A DNA stretch of 64,000 bases from Mycoemilia scoparia. Its lineage: Eukaryota > Kickxellomycota > Kickxellomycetes > Kickxellales > Kickxellaceae. The stretch is taken from assembly GCA_027575805.1 (NCBI GenBank), contig JANBPU010000006.1, positions 10,004 to 74,003 on the forward strand, in the 5' to 3' direction. Positions 43,474 to 56,394 of this stretch are shown here, piece after piece (position 1 is the stretch's first letter; each line of letters opens with the position of its first letter). Made by a program: the position numbers and the translations under genes. The notes beneath the pieces are model-generated. The model did no database searches. It saw only the letters and a program-made list of their open reading frames with translations, and was not told where the DNA came from.

Positions 43474-43991
43474 TCATACGCCGTATCTTTCTTCGTAGGC
43501 CTTCTTTGCATAGTATGCTCCTGAAGCCATACCAAGGACAGCCATGGTGATGGGAACTGGTGCGCGCTTGCGAATTGCTCTGGGTCCCATTGCGCCAGTT
43601 AAAAGAACAGACGTGCCCAGGGCCATGTCTACTCCATAGTCAAGGTTGTTTCTTATGCGGTGACTAGATTAAATAAGAGAAAATTGGGTATCCCAATAAA
43701 TGTAAGACTGGGGTATGGTTTGATGAAATATATAAAAAACAAGGTTGAAGATGTCATGTACTTGCCCAGATATTCCGAACAAAGCGCCAATACCAACACC
43801 GGCAACAAGAGATGGTATCGACTTGCCCTTAGCAAACCCGATAATTCCACCAGTGACACCTAATATTAAGAACATGTTACAAGAGAGAGCTTGTTGGGCT
43901 GTATGGCCAAACCACTATACTGTTGGAAATATTGCAAAGCTGCCGTTTACTTACACACTGCAGCCATAGTCAATGCGGTATGATCAGCCAT
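43474..43991 (-). CDS. TMEM14-family mitochondrial membrane protein
   Basis: Three exons: 43991-43955, 43859-43766, 43663-43474 (106 aa, the family's usual size). Sequence features are GGIIGFAKGKSIPSLVAGVG, ALGTSVLLTGAMGPRAIRKR and PVPITMAVLGMASGAYYAKK, giving about four short helices as in UPF0136/TMEM14 proteins (yeast Tmh11). Members sit in the mitochondrial inner membrane and are linked to heme or fatty-acid handling. Intron 2 starts with GC (GCAAGT) instead of GT; the join is in phase only with this GC-AG donor. Confidence 0.9.
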
Positions 43992-44118
43992 ATTCTCTTT
44001 TATTAGTAGTATATGTTATAGATGGTAGAGCTTGAGTCTGTACTTGGAATAGACCTCGACTCAGAACTAAAGGAGTGGTAGTAACAGCCACTCAGTCTAC
44101 TATAAAAGTTATGGGCAA

Positions 44119-44214
44119 AATATGAGTAGTTATTTTTGAAGGGCTATGGAGTCACTCATTTAGCTGCGATTGCCCCTATAACCATTCTCACTTCAAAAAT
44201 TATGATCCATATGT
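44119..44214 (-). repeat. Repeat A copy 7
   Basis: GAGTAGTTATTTTTGAAGGG, AGTCACTCATTTAGCTGCG and CTTCAAAAATTATGATCCAT; exact reverse plan of the copy at 57783. Confidence 0.9.
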
Positions 44215-44360
44215 GTGGCGATAATGGAAAAGCAAAGTGCCTGGTTCTAATGGTGATTATGATAATGACGCCGAAACAAAAAGACGATAAATAAACGTTC
44301 AAACCAAAAATACGTCTACACAACCGACATAATGACGTTGATAATGTTCAATTAACGACA

Positions 44361-44465
44361 TACTGGTAGTTATTTCTAAAGTGTGAATGTTTCATAATCA
44401 ACTGGGATTACCCCTATAATCATTGGCGTCCAAAAAGTACTCTTCAAAAATCATCATCAATATAG
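44361..44465 (-). repeat. Repeat A copy 8
   Basis: TAGTTATTTCTAAAGTGTG, GGGATTACCCCTATAATC and TCTTCAAAAATCATCATC; partly decayed. Confidence 0.7.
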
Positions 44466-45318
44466 ATAGACATTTATTAGCGAAATAGCATGTAAAAACT
44501 ATCACCAAAAATTAAAGAGTTTTAAAGATTCGGGCCACCTATTATATCATGTTTACGAACTAAAAGTTAGAAAGTGACCAATGACATAGCAAACTTATAT
44601 AGTTTTGATATTGGGAGTCTCAGAGATCTTGGTGATAATTTGAGTCCACATGTAGTTTCGGTGTAGCAGATAAATTTTTCTTTAATCATAGACGACTAGT
44701 GGGGATGTATTCTGGCGGGATAAAGGTACTCACCATTAAAAATAGCTATAATGTCAGAGCCCTCTCTGTGAAAACCATCAAAATCTAAAGCAAGGCGAGA
44801 ACAAAGTGTTAGACTTGGAGATTCACAAGGCAAGGAAATTGAAATTGTAGAAATGTGCGGTTTTCAGTTAAAAGTGGTTTCATAGCATCACAGAGCCATA
44901 ATGAGCATGGCGTATGCTCGGCAGCTGTGAGCATCAAACGCAAATTACAAGCATCATTGAGTAGCAGCAGGTATAGATGTGTTTGGGTGGAAGATGGTAC
45001 TTACATGAATAGTAAAAATGGTATATGATCAAAATAAGAGTCAGAAAGAAAAGATATAAATTTTTCTCTTCCTGAAAAAAACCTGAGTGGGTTATCATTA
45101 AACAGAGGCTGTCTAGACGGCGGTTCTATCCAGTTATGGGTGGCTGATAAAATTAAGTGATAATTTGTTTGTTATGGAGGGGAGTGGCCAAACCAGCAGG
45201 ATTAAAAGTATCATCGAGGCATACAATGCCCAGGCATTGATCCTGCTTTATGTTGTTTGAGAGAAGAGAAACTCCATATAGTTGTATGAGTCAAGCAGTT
45301 GATATTTGTATGTCCAAA
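44466..45318. other. Intergenic, with a possible gep4-like remnant
   Basis: Apart from the minus-strand remnant at 44594-44800 nothing is recognisable. Confidence 0.45.
44594..44800 (-). pseudogene. Possible gep4-related remnant
   Basis: Minus strand. After a CTTTAG acceptor the exon-like piece FDGFHREGSDIIAIFN ends at a GTGAGT donor, and resembles HQKPSCGDEIIKVFKD of Gep4. A second piece, RNYMWTQIITKISETPN, resembles YTIWTRQIITEKGDNP. Then a CTAACTTTTAG acceptor is followed by RKHDIIGG, where gep4 exon 7 has VRNIEH. The HAD motif IV between them is missing. Similarity is weak and read by eye. Confidence 0.3.
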
Positions 45319-46539
45319 CTACGTGCTCTTTCTGTGGGACAGTGTTGCGGTTGCTTGGCCATGAGGGAACACAACCATGTCAGCAATCTCAACATGGCTT
45401 GGCCTGGATGTAGCAAAAACTATTAGGTCGGCTATATCCTCAGCAGTCAATGGGGTCTATACATATATGCGAAAGGGCTTTAGTTTCTGCAAGAAAAACC
45501 AATAATCGCTGGGTTTAGACTACTTACAATTCCTTTATAGACGCTCTTTGCGGCGACTTCATCACCATGGAATCGGACTTTGGAGAACTCGGTCTCAACC
45601 ATGCCTGTAGAAACAAGCGTACACAAACACACATATTCTTTATTAGTGTCCAAGCGCGTAGGATGCATGTAGTGATCTTGACTTGTACGAGTAGACATAT
45701 GTAATAGCTCATACCCGGGCATATTTCTGTCACTTTCACTGGTGTCCCAATGAGTTCACATCGAAGCGATTGAGTTATCGCATGCACAGCATGTTTTGTC
45801 GCGCAATAGATGCTTCCTTTAGCATATGGCTCTTTTCCTACGCGCCATCCAAATGATATAATGTGTAAATATATCATCGAGTTTCATACAAAAATGACAA
45901 TCAATAAACAGAATACTTGCCAGCAATCGAGCCCAGGTTGACAATATGGCCACCCTTTTCAATCATTTGTGGAAGCATGGCTTGTATACAGTAGACAAGC
46001 CCTTTGACATTTGTATCCAACATTGTGTCCATATGTTCTGGCTTCACATCCAAAAGCGGATCGAGACCAAGTACAAGTCCTATATAGGGATATCAGAATC
46101 ATTATACTAAATCCCATATACGAGTCTTATGCGCCCCTTTCTGATAGTTACCTGCGTTGCAGACAAGAACGTCGATGTTTCTGAGCTCGTCTGGAATAGA
46201 TCTCACAAAGTTGTTGACGCTGGATCTATCCGTGACATCCAGGGTCTGGGCATGGACAAGGCACTCAGAGTGGTCTTTCTTTATCTGGGACCTCAGCGCT
46301 TCCAGCCGACCTGCTCGCCTTGCCGATATGATGATGTTGGAGCCAGCCTCCGCAAACTTTGTGGCGCACGCTCTACCTATCCCAGAGCTGGCTCCGGTAA
46401 TGAATACGTTCTTTCCGCGTAGGGGCTGGGTATAAACAGGCGCAGTCGTAGACAGCCTTTTTGAACCAACGCTAAGGCATTTCGTGACGATACTGTGAGT
46501 AGAAAACAGCATCCTGTAAACAGAGTCAGAAGCTGGCAT
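45319..46539 (-). CDS. Short-chain dehydrogenase 1 (YMR226C/YdfG type)
   Basis: Five exons: 46539-46152, 46079-45921, 45837-45715, 45604-45528, 45456-45319 (294 aa). NAD(P)-binding motif [15 protein letters not shown], active-site YCATK with Ser in NLGSIAG, and the family tail [19 protein letters not shown]. Close relatives act on 3-hydroxy acids or serine with NADP. The first ~40 residues are Ser/Thr/Arg-rich with few acids, which may be a mitochondrial presequence; ATG 46512 is an alternative start. Intron 2 has a GC donor (GCAAGT) right after the GSIAG codons. The paralogue at 58 kb lacks the N-terminal extension and keeps two of the introns. Substrate not known. Confidence 0.9.
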
Positions 46540-47614
46540 GGGGATGCGTGTCTTTGTTCCTGAATGACCAAGAGGGTGCTTGGGCTCAAAAGGTTTGGTA
46601 GCTAATGGTGTGCTGTCCTGGGGTCAGAAGCAATAGGCGAAAGAAAGAAGAGAAGAGAGATAAACGCAGACTGGCCAAGCTGCCCAGACATCATCATCTT
46701 ACTACCAATCCAAGGTCCCAAGAAGGAGCCCACAGGATCAGGGGTCGGAGATCATGCCTTTGTCGTTATTGTCTTGTCTAGGTAGGGTTAGAGCAGCAGA
46801 AACAGAGACAAGGGGGGCAATGACGTGAGCCGCCATTGTGGGGATATACGATGGGGAGAGTGCGAGGCAGCTGCAGACGCAAGGTGTGTGGCAGCTGTGG
46901 TGGTGGTGGTCAGCAAAAAGCAATTGGGACAGCCCGGATGCCTTGGAGGGAGGAAGACACATCTTAGTGGGCTAGCCTGGCCCGGCAGTGGCCCAAGGAG
47001 AAGCCCAGTACCCTGCCACAAAGGAAGCACAAGCAAAAGCGCGACCTGGGAAACAGATGCTGGGTGGCTGTATCAACACGGCTGGCATTCTTTTGTTGTG
47101 CCAGCATGGTGCTCACATCGGTATGATGGTGGTGAGCCCTTTCTGAGTGAGCCTCTCTCTCTGCGCCTGGCCGACTGAGCAAAGCAAGTATGAGCGGTAC
47201 AGGCTGTTTTTGAAAGAGTGGAGTTTGCTGGTGATTGGATCTCTGTGTCTTTATGATTTTACGCAAAATACCCACCCAGTCGTGTTTTGGTTTCCTCCTC
47301 CAAAGGTCCTGCTGCCGCTTCTATCTGCACGACCCTCCACCTTCCTCCAGCTCTTCTTACTACTCTGTCATTTGTTTTTAATTGTGAAACTTTCTCTACT
47401 TCATTTAACTCTTGCCAGGTAAGTGGCCACACCTTCGTGTCCTTCAGAGCGCAGTATTTATGGCCGCCTTTGGCCACCCTGCATAGTGCCCGACGTGCTA
47501 ATTTCTCTTCCCATCTCAAAACTTTTCAAACCCTTCAAACTATAGCATATACCGGCTTTGTTCCAAGTTCGCATATCACAGAACCTTAGTTGAAATTTCT
47601 CCAAAATCTTATAA
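46540..47614. other. Divergent promoter region of SDR1 and rac1
   Basis: About 1.1 kb, more GC-rich than other gaps (46.8-47.1 kb). Short frames here lack support. CT-rich tract and CCTTCCTCCAGCTCTTC before rac1. Confidence 0.5.
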
Positions 47615-48572
<958 letters not shown>

Positions 48573-48954
48573 ACATTCTCTTTCTTGGCCTCTCTCTTTC
48601 TGTTTTATGCCCATCATAATCCTTCAATTGCACCTCCTATACCTATCTTAATTCCTTTATCTATTTCCCAGGTCTTGATTCCTGACATTTGACCTGTTAG
48701 ATGATTGCCAGCTTGCACTAATATAAACCAACAAGTTTGACTCCGAACAATGTTGTCATAAATATATGTCCCAGCTTCCTTTTTTATATCTCATTTTCAA
48801 ACTCCTAAATCCTATTTTACTCACCAATACATTTCATTAAATATCAATTTTTCGATCATTTGCTTTGAGTTGTCAAGCCAACATCGGATAGTCTCCTAGA
48901 ATTTGCTTTAGATGTTTTAGGATATGACAATCCTTCCATCTCGTGGATTATAAA
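48573..48954. other. Intergenic, rac1 3' flank
   Basis: AT- and CT-rich; no gene seen. Confidence 0.5.
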
Positions 48955-49113
48955 TGGCAACTTCCCCACCAAAAGGAAACAAATTGGTGCCCACATACAT
49001 TCCCCGCAAATAAGCCCATAACCTATGCGTTTAAGCTAGAGCCTCGGTGATTATTAGTTATAATTCAAGGGAACATCATAGTACCACCCTTTTAGAGAAG
49101 ACCACTCTGCCAA
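48955..49113 (-). repeat. Repeat B copy 9
   Basis: ATGGCAACTTCCCCACC to ACCACTCTGCCA, with CATTCCCCGCAAATAAGCCC and TCAAGGGAACATCATAGTAC. Confidence 0.8.
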
Positions 49114-49394
49114 ATGAATGTGCATGGATTCCTACAGAGAGAACAATTGGGTTTATCTAATGCTTATTGTTCTACTTTACAAATGAAACGTCATCGCTTG
49201 GTGCGAGACCAAATTGTATCAAGCATAGCATTGTTGTGTTTTTGAAATACAAGTACAGGCATATGATGATATTTCACTTGAAATCAAATGTATGGTAAAC
49301 AGAAATAAGTCCTTGCCAGATTATGGCCCAAGTATAGGCCATTTATAGGAAACTCCCGGGTACCTATTTTTCCCAAAGCCTTGTGAATTTTGAC

Positions 49395-49523
49395 CATATG
49401 GGTAAGAATTATTGAAAGGTGAATATTTACTAGTAAAACTGGACATCTATTTGGCTGTGATTGCTGTCCCTATAATCGCTGGCAGCCACCAAAAGATACA
49501 CTTCAAAAGTCATGATCCATATG
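49395..49523 (-). repeat. Repeat A copy 9
   Basis: CATATGGGTAAGAATTATTG, TTACTAGTAAAACTGGACAT and CTTCAAAAGTCATGATCCAT. TTTACTAGTAAA variant, like copies 3 and 6. Confidence 0.8.
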
Positions 49524-49801
49524 CAACAAACACTAAAAATCATGTTTACCAAACACAGAGTATTTAAGGTATAGAAATCTAGTAATGGACTTGCTACCCA
49601 TAACCTAGCACCAAGAGTTCAGCAATGATTTCAAATATTTTCTTGCTTTATACACAATAATCATTCTAGATGTAAAAGTAGAGTAGGATCGGTTTTAAAT
49701 GTTTGGGAGATGAGTAAGTTTGAATAATTTAAGACAGTTTGGTGCATTTGAATGTCTTTTATATATTAATATAATATGGTCTTGAATGTGTATGTATTAC
49801 A

Positions 49802-51592
49802 ATGGCAGGCGGAAAACTAAATCGCGAAGAATACCGAAAAAAGCAAGACCTTGAGGCTGCACGCAAGGCGGGGACTGCGCCCGCTGAGGTTGATGAGGAT
49901 GGTCATGAAATCAACCCACACATTCCACAGTTTATGGCCCAAGCACCTTGTAAGGATATGGATTACATTGATGTGACCACAGGATAGCATATATTTCTTT
50001 ATCATATGCTGAAAATCCAGAAAAAACACTATCACAAATAGGGTATATGGATACCGGAAAGCCAAGTCTTAAGCACCAAAGGCCATTGGTTCATACTCCC
50101 AAGACCAAGATCGGGGATTTAAAGGTGACCCGTGGCTTAACAACGGTATGTAGGATATAATAGCCAGGTTGAAGGATATCATTTATGTAAAAGCTAATCA
50201 AGCGAATAATGGTACAAATATTATAGGGACCAGCAGCGAAAAGGTACCGCAAAGGTGCGTGTGAAAACTGTGGTGCGATTACACATAAAACCAAGGATTG
50301 TGTTGACAGGCCAAGGAAAAAGGGAGCCAGGTGGACAAACAGGAACATCAAGGTATGTAAATAGTCGGTCATATCATATCTTTCCAAATGTTAGAAAGTA
50401 TCTAGTTCATATATATTCATAAAACTGACCATAAAATTATTTTTAATAATAACATGGTAGCCTGACGAAGCAATTGTAAAACCCAAGGAAGGATACGATG
50501 CTAAAAGGGACCAATGGGATGAGTATGATCCAAGAGACCATATAGAAACCGTCAAAGGCAAGCATTTGGAGTTTGGAGTCTAAGCAGGATTGACTATACA
50601 GAGTTCACGTCATGGTACTAACATATAGCTTTGTAATGATAGAATGGGAGCTTATCGATGAAGCACGAAAGAAAAAGAAGGCCGGTGAGCTAGACAAAGC
50701 AATAGCAAGCGGCTCCATGGCCGATCTCGAAAAACAATTTGGCTCGAGTGATGAGGATGATGGCGACGAAGATAAGTATGCCGACAAAGAGGGCATGCCC
50801 GGACAGAAGGTTGATACAAAGTCCCGCACCACTGTTCGTAACCTTCGGTAAGTGTAAATCCCAGCCATTGTATATTCAGATAGGATAGATGAGAATGTAT
50901 CCACAACCATCAACTATCAATTGTAGAATCCGTGAAGATACAGCAAAATATCTTCGGAATTTAGATCTAGACTCTGCGTACTATGATCCAAAAACACGGT
51001 CAATGAGAGAAAACCCTTACGTTGGGAAAGATCCAAAAGAGGTAAGTACGCCCACCTTGGAATCATCACCACTATATCGCCACTATATTGGGCCAATCGA
51101 CTAACTGCTAATAATATATGAATTGTTTAGCTCGACTATGCTGGTGATAACTTCACCAGATACACAGGCGATGCTGTTGACATGACAAAGACCCAGATGT
51201 TTTCATGGGAGGCCAGCGAGCGTGGAAATATAAGCATGCACTTGCAAGCGAACCCAACACAGACATCTCTTATGAATCGGGAGGTTGACAGCAAGAAGGA
51301 AAAGCTCAAAGAAGCCACACGTAACTCGATACTGGACAAATACGGAGGAGAAGTCCATCTTTCAAAACCTCCAGAAGGCCTCATAACCCAAGACGAACAC
51401 TACGTTGAGTATTCACGCACAGGCAGAGTCATCCGTGGCCAAGAAAAGTCGATCCCAAAATCAAAGTACCAAGAGGATGTGTATATTGGACACCACAGCT
51501 CTGTCTGGGGATCATGGTGGAACGATGGCAAGTGGGGCTACAAGTGCTGTCTTCAGACAATGAAAAATGCTTATTGTACTCGACAACCTTAG
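49802..51592 (+). CDS. slu7: Pre-mRNA splicing factor Slu7
   Basis: Seven exons: 49802-49949, 50042-50124, 50227-50352, 50461-50557, 50643-50847, 50927-51041, 51131-51592 (411 aa); phases close. Slu7 hallmarks: [20 protein letters not shown], the CCHC zinc knuckle [47 protein letters not shown] then [14 protein letters not shown], and the C-terminal [16 protein letters not shown]. Slu7 acts in the second catalytic step, in 3' splice-site choice. Intron 4 starts GCAAGC, a GC-AG intron. Intron 1 contains a misleading in-frame read-through with a stop. The next gene, uS4, is convergent. Confidence 0.96.
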
Positions 51593-51865
51593 CTTTGATG
51601 ACCATTTGGTCAAGCGGATCTGTTTTATAAATATATTTTCACAATAAAAACATCCCTGTTATTTATCTATAACAGCAAAATTAATACACTCCTACAGCTA
51701 TATTGGAATATTTCCATAAATATTGGTATTATGTAATTAATTTCGTTATTAAATGACCATGCGGATATGTTTATTTAAAGGCAGATAGAGTTCAAAGCCA
51801 TGGTTTTGGAGTAATTTGAGAGGTAAAACTACGGAAAGGCATCAATTAAAATTGTATGTGCACAT

Positions 51866-52807
51866 CTATTCCTCCTCTTCTTCTTCGCCACCCTCAGCAG
51901 AGCGCTGACGCTTGCGCTTAACACGACCGGGACGACCACCACCATAGGGAGAGGTGAGCGAAAAGTCGATGTGCTTCTGGGAGTCGAGGCGGACGACGAA
52001 GGATGGGACGTCAACAACCTGCTTACCAACACTATACATAATAAAGGCAAAATTCATGTGAATATTAAATCTCGGGGTATAGAGGCGCAAAATTGTTAAC
52101 AATAAAGCAAACGCTTACCGAATGTGACGTTGACGGATCAAGACACGGGCGTGGTGGATAGACTTGGCGAGACCAAGCTTGAAGACCTGGGTCTGAAGAC
52201 GGCGCTCCAAGAAGTCCTCAACCTTAAGAGAAAGAACGTAATCGAGCTTGGCCTTGTCTTCATCAAGTACACCAATGCGAATCAAACGGCGGATAAGAGC
52301 GTTACCTTCAAAGAGACGGCGGGGGTCCTTGGGCTCAAGCTTCAAGAGCTCACGAGCGGCACGACGGATGTTGGAAAGGGTGTAAGCAACACGCCAGATT
52401 TCATGCTTGTTGCGGAGACCGTATTCACCGCAAAGCTTGAGTTCTTGGTCAAGACGTTCCTTCTCGAAAGGACGACGGGGGACCTTGTAAGTCTTGGAGC
52501 CTATACAAATGGTAAGTCAAAGGGCAGTGAAATGGGCGATTGCCCATTTCCTGAGGATTCAAAGCGCTGGCATTGGCCCTTCAATTAAGAAATTAAAAGC
52601 TCAAATGACATTGCCAAATTGCATTATAGCTCGTTCGTGCCCAGAGAGTTTGCTGAACTTCTCTTCCTGGCGATAAGTTTTATATGATTTTTAATTGGGA
52701 AATTGAATCGAAGGGACTATTTAAATCCCTTGATTGCGAGACCATATAAAAATAAACTAAAACTTTTATTATACTTATCGCTTGGGAATACAATTTCTGG
52801 GAGGCAT
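51866..52807 (-). CDS. rps9: 40S ribosomal protein uS4 (Rps9)
   Basis: Main exons 52500-52119 and 52031-51866; first exon inferred as 52807-52792 (187 aa). The first exon would give MPPRN joined to a Cys and [20 protein letters not shown], as in Rps9 N-termini; its donor GTATTC is weak, so confidence there is about 0.5. The rest is certain: [20 protein letters not shown], the S4 RNA-binding fold [40 protein letters not shown], and a basic then acidic tail ending GEEEEEE. It binds 18S rRNA in the small-subunit body. Divergent from eL21. Intron 1 carries a 9-bp stem hairpin (52529-52550). Confidence 0.92.
52529..52550. other. Short hairpin in uS4 intron 1
   Basis: GAAATGGGC and its perfect reverse complement with a 4-nt loop, about 30 nt upstream (on the minus strand) of the exon 2 acceptor. 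Confidence 0.5.
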
Positions 52808-53714
52808 TTCGCAAAACTATCTGCCAGATTTCAATCAGAGTAACAACCAGAGCAAAAAGAGAGAGAACTAGGTTTTCCTTCAGCCCTCGCTGTTTTAGCA
52901 ACCACTCGACACACCAATGGACAGTCAATTTTTCTGGGCTTGATGCCAGGTTGTAATTAACCCCCATATACGAGGGGCCTGGGTTTTTTTCGTTTGGGAA
53001 ATGTGTTTTGCAACACTGACAGCCTCAATCACTGTTCCAATCTTCAAATGCCAGAATTAAAGGTAAAGATTAATAGCTTGAACGAAAATATTTTGAGCCA
53101 GTCAGTATAAAGTCCCTGGTCACGGGATTAAATACGAGGTCACGTTTTTTGCCCATGCAGCCAACCACAAACCAGAGCCTAATTTGTCAAGGGGGCAACT
53201 GAACATGCTGAGATGCCACCATGATCCAAAGATCCAACTATAATCACATTTCTAATCAAGCTCAACAGTTTCCTGTGCTTTACCAAAAATTTTCTATACT
53301 ATTTTTGAGAGCCTTTGGTAGTTCTAGCACACACAAGCATAGCAATGAGAATGCAATCAGGCAAATAGGCAATGCTTGATCAAGTGGTTAGGGAGTTATC
53401 CTGGAGGGCAGCAGAAGCACACACACAGAGTGTGTGGCATGGAGGATGGCAAAGTCAAAGTTTAGTTCAGACCAAAGTAAATTGTGATTCCTTCTTTTCC
53501 GCTTAATTGCACTTGTTGGTGAAACCTTTACTTCCCTCTCGAGATTTGCTAGAGTAAATTGAGGTAATATACATATATATGCTCATTAAATTAGTATTTA
53601 TGCTACCTTGTGCCTAATTGGCAGCGGTCATGGCAATCCAGCAGTGATTGTGAAAGACGAATTGACCAAGAAAATATTTCTCTAAAACACCGATTCGATT
53701 TTTCAATAGTCAAA
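52808..53714. other. Divergent ribosomal-protein promoter region
   Basis: Between uS4 (minus) and eL21 (plus). No gene seen. ATTTTTCAATAG ends 5 nt before the eL21 ATG and may be the acceptor of a 5' UTR intron. Confidence 0.5.
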
Positions 53715-54388
53715 ATGCCTCACTCATTTGGTTATCGCGCCCGTACCCGCCACATGTTTGCGCGGGATTTCCGCAAGCACGGTCCCATCGGCCTTTCCAC
53801 CTACCTTAAGAACTACAAGGTCGGAGACATTGTCGACATCAAGGCTGACGGTGCTGTCCAGAAGGGTATGCCCCACAAGTTCTACCACGGCAAGACTGGT
53901 ATCATCTACAATGTCACCAAGACCTCCGTTGGTGTTATTATCAACAAGCGCGTTGGAAACCGCTACATTGAGAAGCGTGTCAACATCCGCATTGAGCACA
54001 TCAAGCACTCCAAGTGCCGCCAGGACTTTTTGCGCCGTGTCAAGGAGAACGCTCAGAAGGCTAAGGAGGCCAAGGAGAAGGGCGGTAAGTACCCATTCAA
54101 CAGGAATCATTTTGCTGCTATTATTTTATTTTTTGGCACCACTAAGGCTTACAAAATTTTTATTTGGGACCTTTTATGTAGAAACATTCAACCTTAAGCG
54201 CCAGCCCGTCAAGCCCCGTGAAGGACATTTCCTTTCCACCAAGAACAACAAGCCAGTTACTCTTGCTCCTATCCCCTACGACAGTAAGTTAATTTTCGAT
54301 CCATCTCAGGTTTATATTCTGCACTATACGCCCTATTATTATGATACTAACAATCCTTTTTATTTTTTCATTTGTAGCTTTGATCTAA
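53715..54388 (+). CDS. rpl21: 60S ribosomal protein eL21
   Basis: Three exons: 53715-54084, 54182-54283, 54378-54388 (160 aa, the eL21 length). [20 protein letters not shown], then [59 protein letters not shown] and [13 protein letters not shown] identify it. The last coding exon is only 11 nt and encodes the terminal TLI. Strong C-ending codon bias is as expected for a ribosomal protein. Runs away from uS4 with a shared upstream region. Confidence 0.96.
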
Positions 54389-54670
54389 TTTACAAGCATT
54401 ATCTTTTGGGATTCTTGTGTGCGTTTGCAAAGTGTTCAAAATACATTTGGTCATAAATATCCACCACATATGCCATTTACCTGTGTGTTGTTATATCCCC
54501 ACTATATAAAAATTCAGTTAGCTATACATTATGCACCCATGCCATAATATATCTCCACATTCTCTTTTAGCTGTGCAAATACAAATCTCCACTTTAGGGC
54601 GCATTTTTGGCTTGCTTTAACCATTTCTACCACATTATTATCCCACTAAATTTTACATATTTAATCTGCA

Positions 54671-55597
54671 ATGATGACATCCTCTATCAGCTCTCTTGAG
54701 GCTGCTGTTTCAAGATTTGCCCAAAATTGCAACGCAACCTCCTCTTTTCTACTAAAGCTATTCTGGGAAAACAATGATGGTCGCTTTTTAGCAAGCATAA
54801 ACGATCACATCAGCAATTCAGGAACCGCTGCCAATATTGCTGTTCTTGACTCATCGTTTAATCCGCCACACGCATGCCACAAGGCTTACCTTGAGCTTAT
54901 AACACGCAGACCATTAGTCCCCCTAAGCAGAGTCTTGGACCATCAAACGTCCGAGACCGATAATTCTGGGGGAGACTCTCCGCTTCGTGTTGATGGGAAG
55001 CTTATTTTGCTAAGCTCGGCAAACTGCGACAAAAAGCCATCTGGCGCAAGCTTAGTTCAGCGGCTAGGAATGATGGAGATCCTTGGCAAAGAGCTGGTGG
55101 TGGATGGCGACGGTTCCTCAAGCGTGGCAACGGGGCTTTGTAACGCACCAAGGTTTGTCGATAAGGCTATTGTCCTTTATAGATTTTTCAGCCGGATCCC
55201 CTTCGCTGAGGACAGGGTTCCAAATGGACCTACCACCAAAGTTGTACTCTATTTCATGATGGGATGGGACACGCTGATCAGACTTTTTGACCCCAAGTAC
55301 TATGATGCATTTCCAGAAGACTTGGAGCCATTCTTTTCCTATGGAGGAAGGATTGTCTATGCCCGGCGTGGTGGGTTTGATGATAGTGACGTCTCTGACT
55401 TTTTGGCCAAAAGAATTCCGATGGAATTCCAAAAATATATCTTTGAAATTGAGCTTCCAAGAGAACTTGCCGCCATTTCTTCAACACGGGCCCGCGAAGA
55501 AGCAGGCGTGCTAGGCCGATCAAAGGAATACGAAGCAATGGTTCCAAAGAGCATCCGTGACTTTATTTCAAGCCAACAAATTTACAAAAAAGTATAG
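54671..55597 (+). CDS. pof1: Pof1-like nucleotidyltransferase (NMNAT-related)
   Basis: Single exon, 308 aa. The nucleotidyltransferase core has VLDSSFNPPHACHKAYLEL (FNPPHxGH-like site with Cys in place of Gly), a central FMMGWDTLIRLFDPKYY and the C-terminal ISSTRARE motif that corresponds to ISSTxxR in NMN adenylyltransferases. The whole plan matches fungal Pof1/YCL047C-type proteins of about 260-310 aa. Yeast Pof1 is reported as an NMNAT-like ATPase linked to protein quality control; the true substrate here is uncertain. No introns. Tail-to-tail with msrA, 112 bp apart. Confidence 0.85.
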   Translation: MMTSSISSLEAAVSRFAQNCNATSSFLLKLFWENNDGRFLASINDHISNSGTAANIAVLDSSFNPPHACHKAYLELITRRPLVPLSRVLDHQTSETDNSGGDSPLRVDGKLILLSSANCDKKPSGASLVQRLGMMEILGKELVVDGDGSSSVATGLCNAPRFVDKAIVLYRFFSRIPFAEDRVPNGPTTKVVLYFMMGWDTLIRLFDPKYYDAFPEDLEPFFSYGGRIVYARRGGFDDSDVSDFLAKRIPMEFQKYIFEIELPRELAAISSTRAREEAGVLGRSKEYEAMVPKSIRDFISSQQIYKKV

Positions 55598-55709
55598 GTG
55601 TTTTTTATCCATGTATTCGAAAATATAAATCAAAAGAAACTTCTAGTTGACTATGAAGATTGCTGCAGACAGCAGCAGAATGAGCAGCCGTGGGGCCCAT
55701 ACGGTACTA

Positions 55710-56394
55710 TCAGATTCCATAGCACATGATTCTGTCTTTGCATCCTTTTGCGGCGCATTGGCCGCCCTTTTCGAGATATCTTTGGTGGTATTCTTCGGCA
55801 GGATAGAATGTGCTTGCCTCAGCTATTTGAGTTGTGACCGTCTTTCCAAGCTTAGATGCTACGGATTTCTTTGAAGCCTCTGCCTCTGCCTTCTGCTCAG
55901 GGGAGTGGTAGAATATGGCAGAGCGGTATTGACTTCCAACATCGTTCCCTTGTCTATTACCTTGGGTCGGGTCATGTTTATTCCAGAACGCATTGAGCAG
56001 GTCGCTGTATTTTACAACCTTGGGATCGTATTCAATAAGAACTGACTCTGCGTGATTTGTGGTTCCTGAGCTGAAAAGGTTTAAAAAACGCAAGCAACTG
56101 TCTGAGTAGAGAAGACATAATATGTACGTGGCCAATATGGCGTTCTGTTTACAGGTATGGTGCTTACCACACATTCCGGTAGTTGGGGTCCTTAACATCA
56201 CCGCCAGTATAACCAACTTGGGTTTGTAGGACGCCGTTAATACGTTGGAAAGCAAGCTCAACACTCCAGAAACAGCCAGCAGCAAACGTTGCTTGCTCAG
56301 TTGAAGGTGACGATTTCTTTATAGCGCTCGGAAAGCTGTTGCTGGACATTGTAAGTGGCCGATAATTTATAAAGCGAGAAAAAGACTTAAACAT
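55710..56394 (-). CDS. msrA: Peptide methionine sulfoxide reductase MsrA
   Basis: Two exons: 56394-56168 and 56070-55710 (195 aa; donor GTAAGC, acceptor TTTTCAG). The catalytic motif is [10 protein letters not shown] with the nucleophile at Cys41; also [51 protein letters not shown] and the C-terminal [19 protein letters not shown] with further cysteines for recycling. It reduces Met-S-sulfoxide using thioredoxin. The first 15 residues ([15 protein letters not shown]) look like a mitochondrial presequence and Met16 (MSSNS) could start a cytosolic form, so dual targeting is likely. Confidence 0.94.

Noticed and set aside
49950..49987. Read-through end of slu7 exon 1 ([17 protein letters not shown])
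   Set aside because: Splicing at 49949 restores the conserved [16 protein letters not shown], so the read-through is intron sequence.
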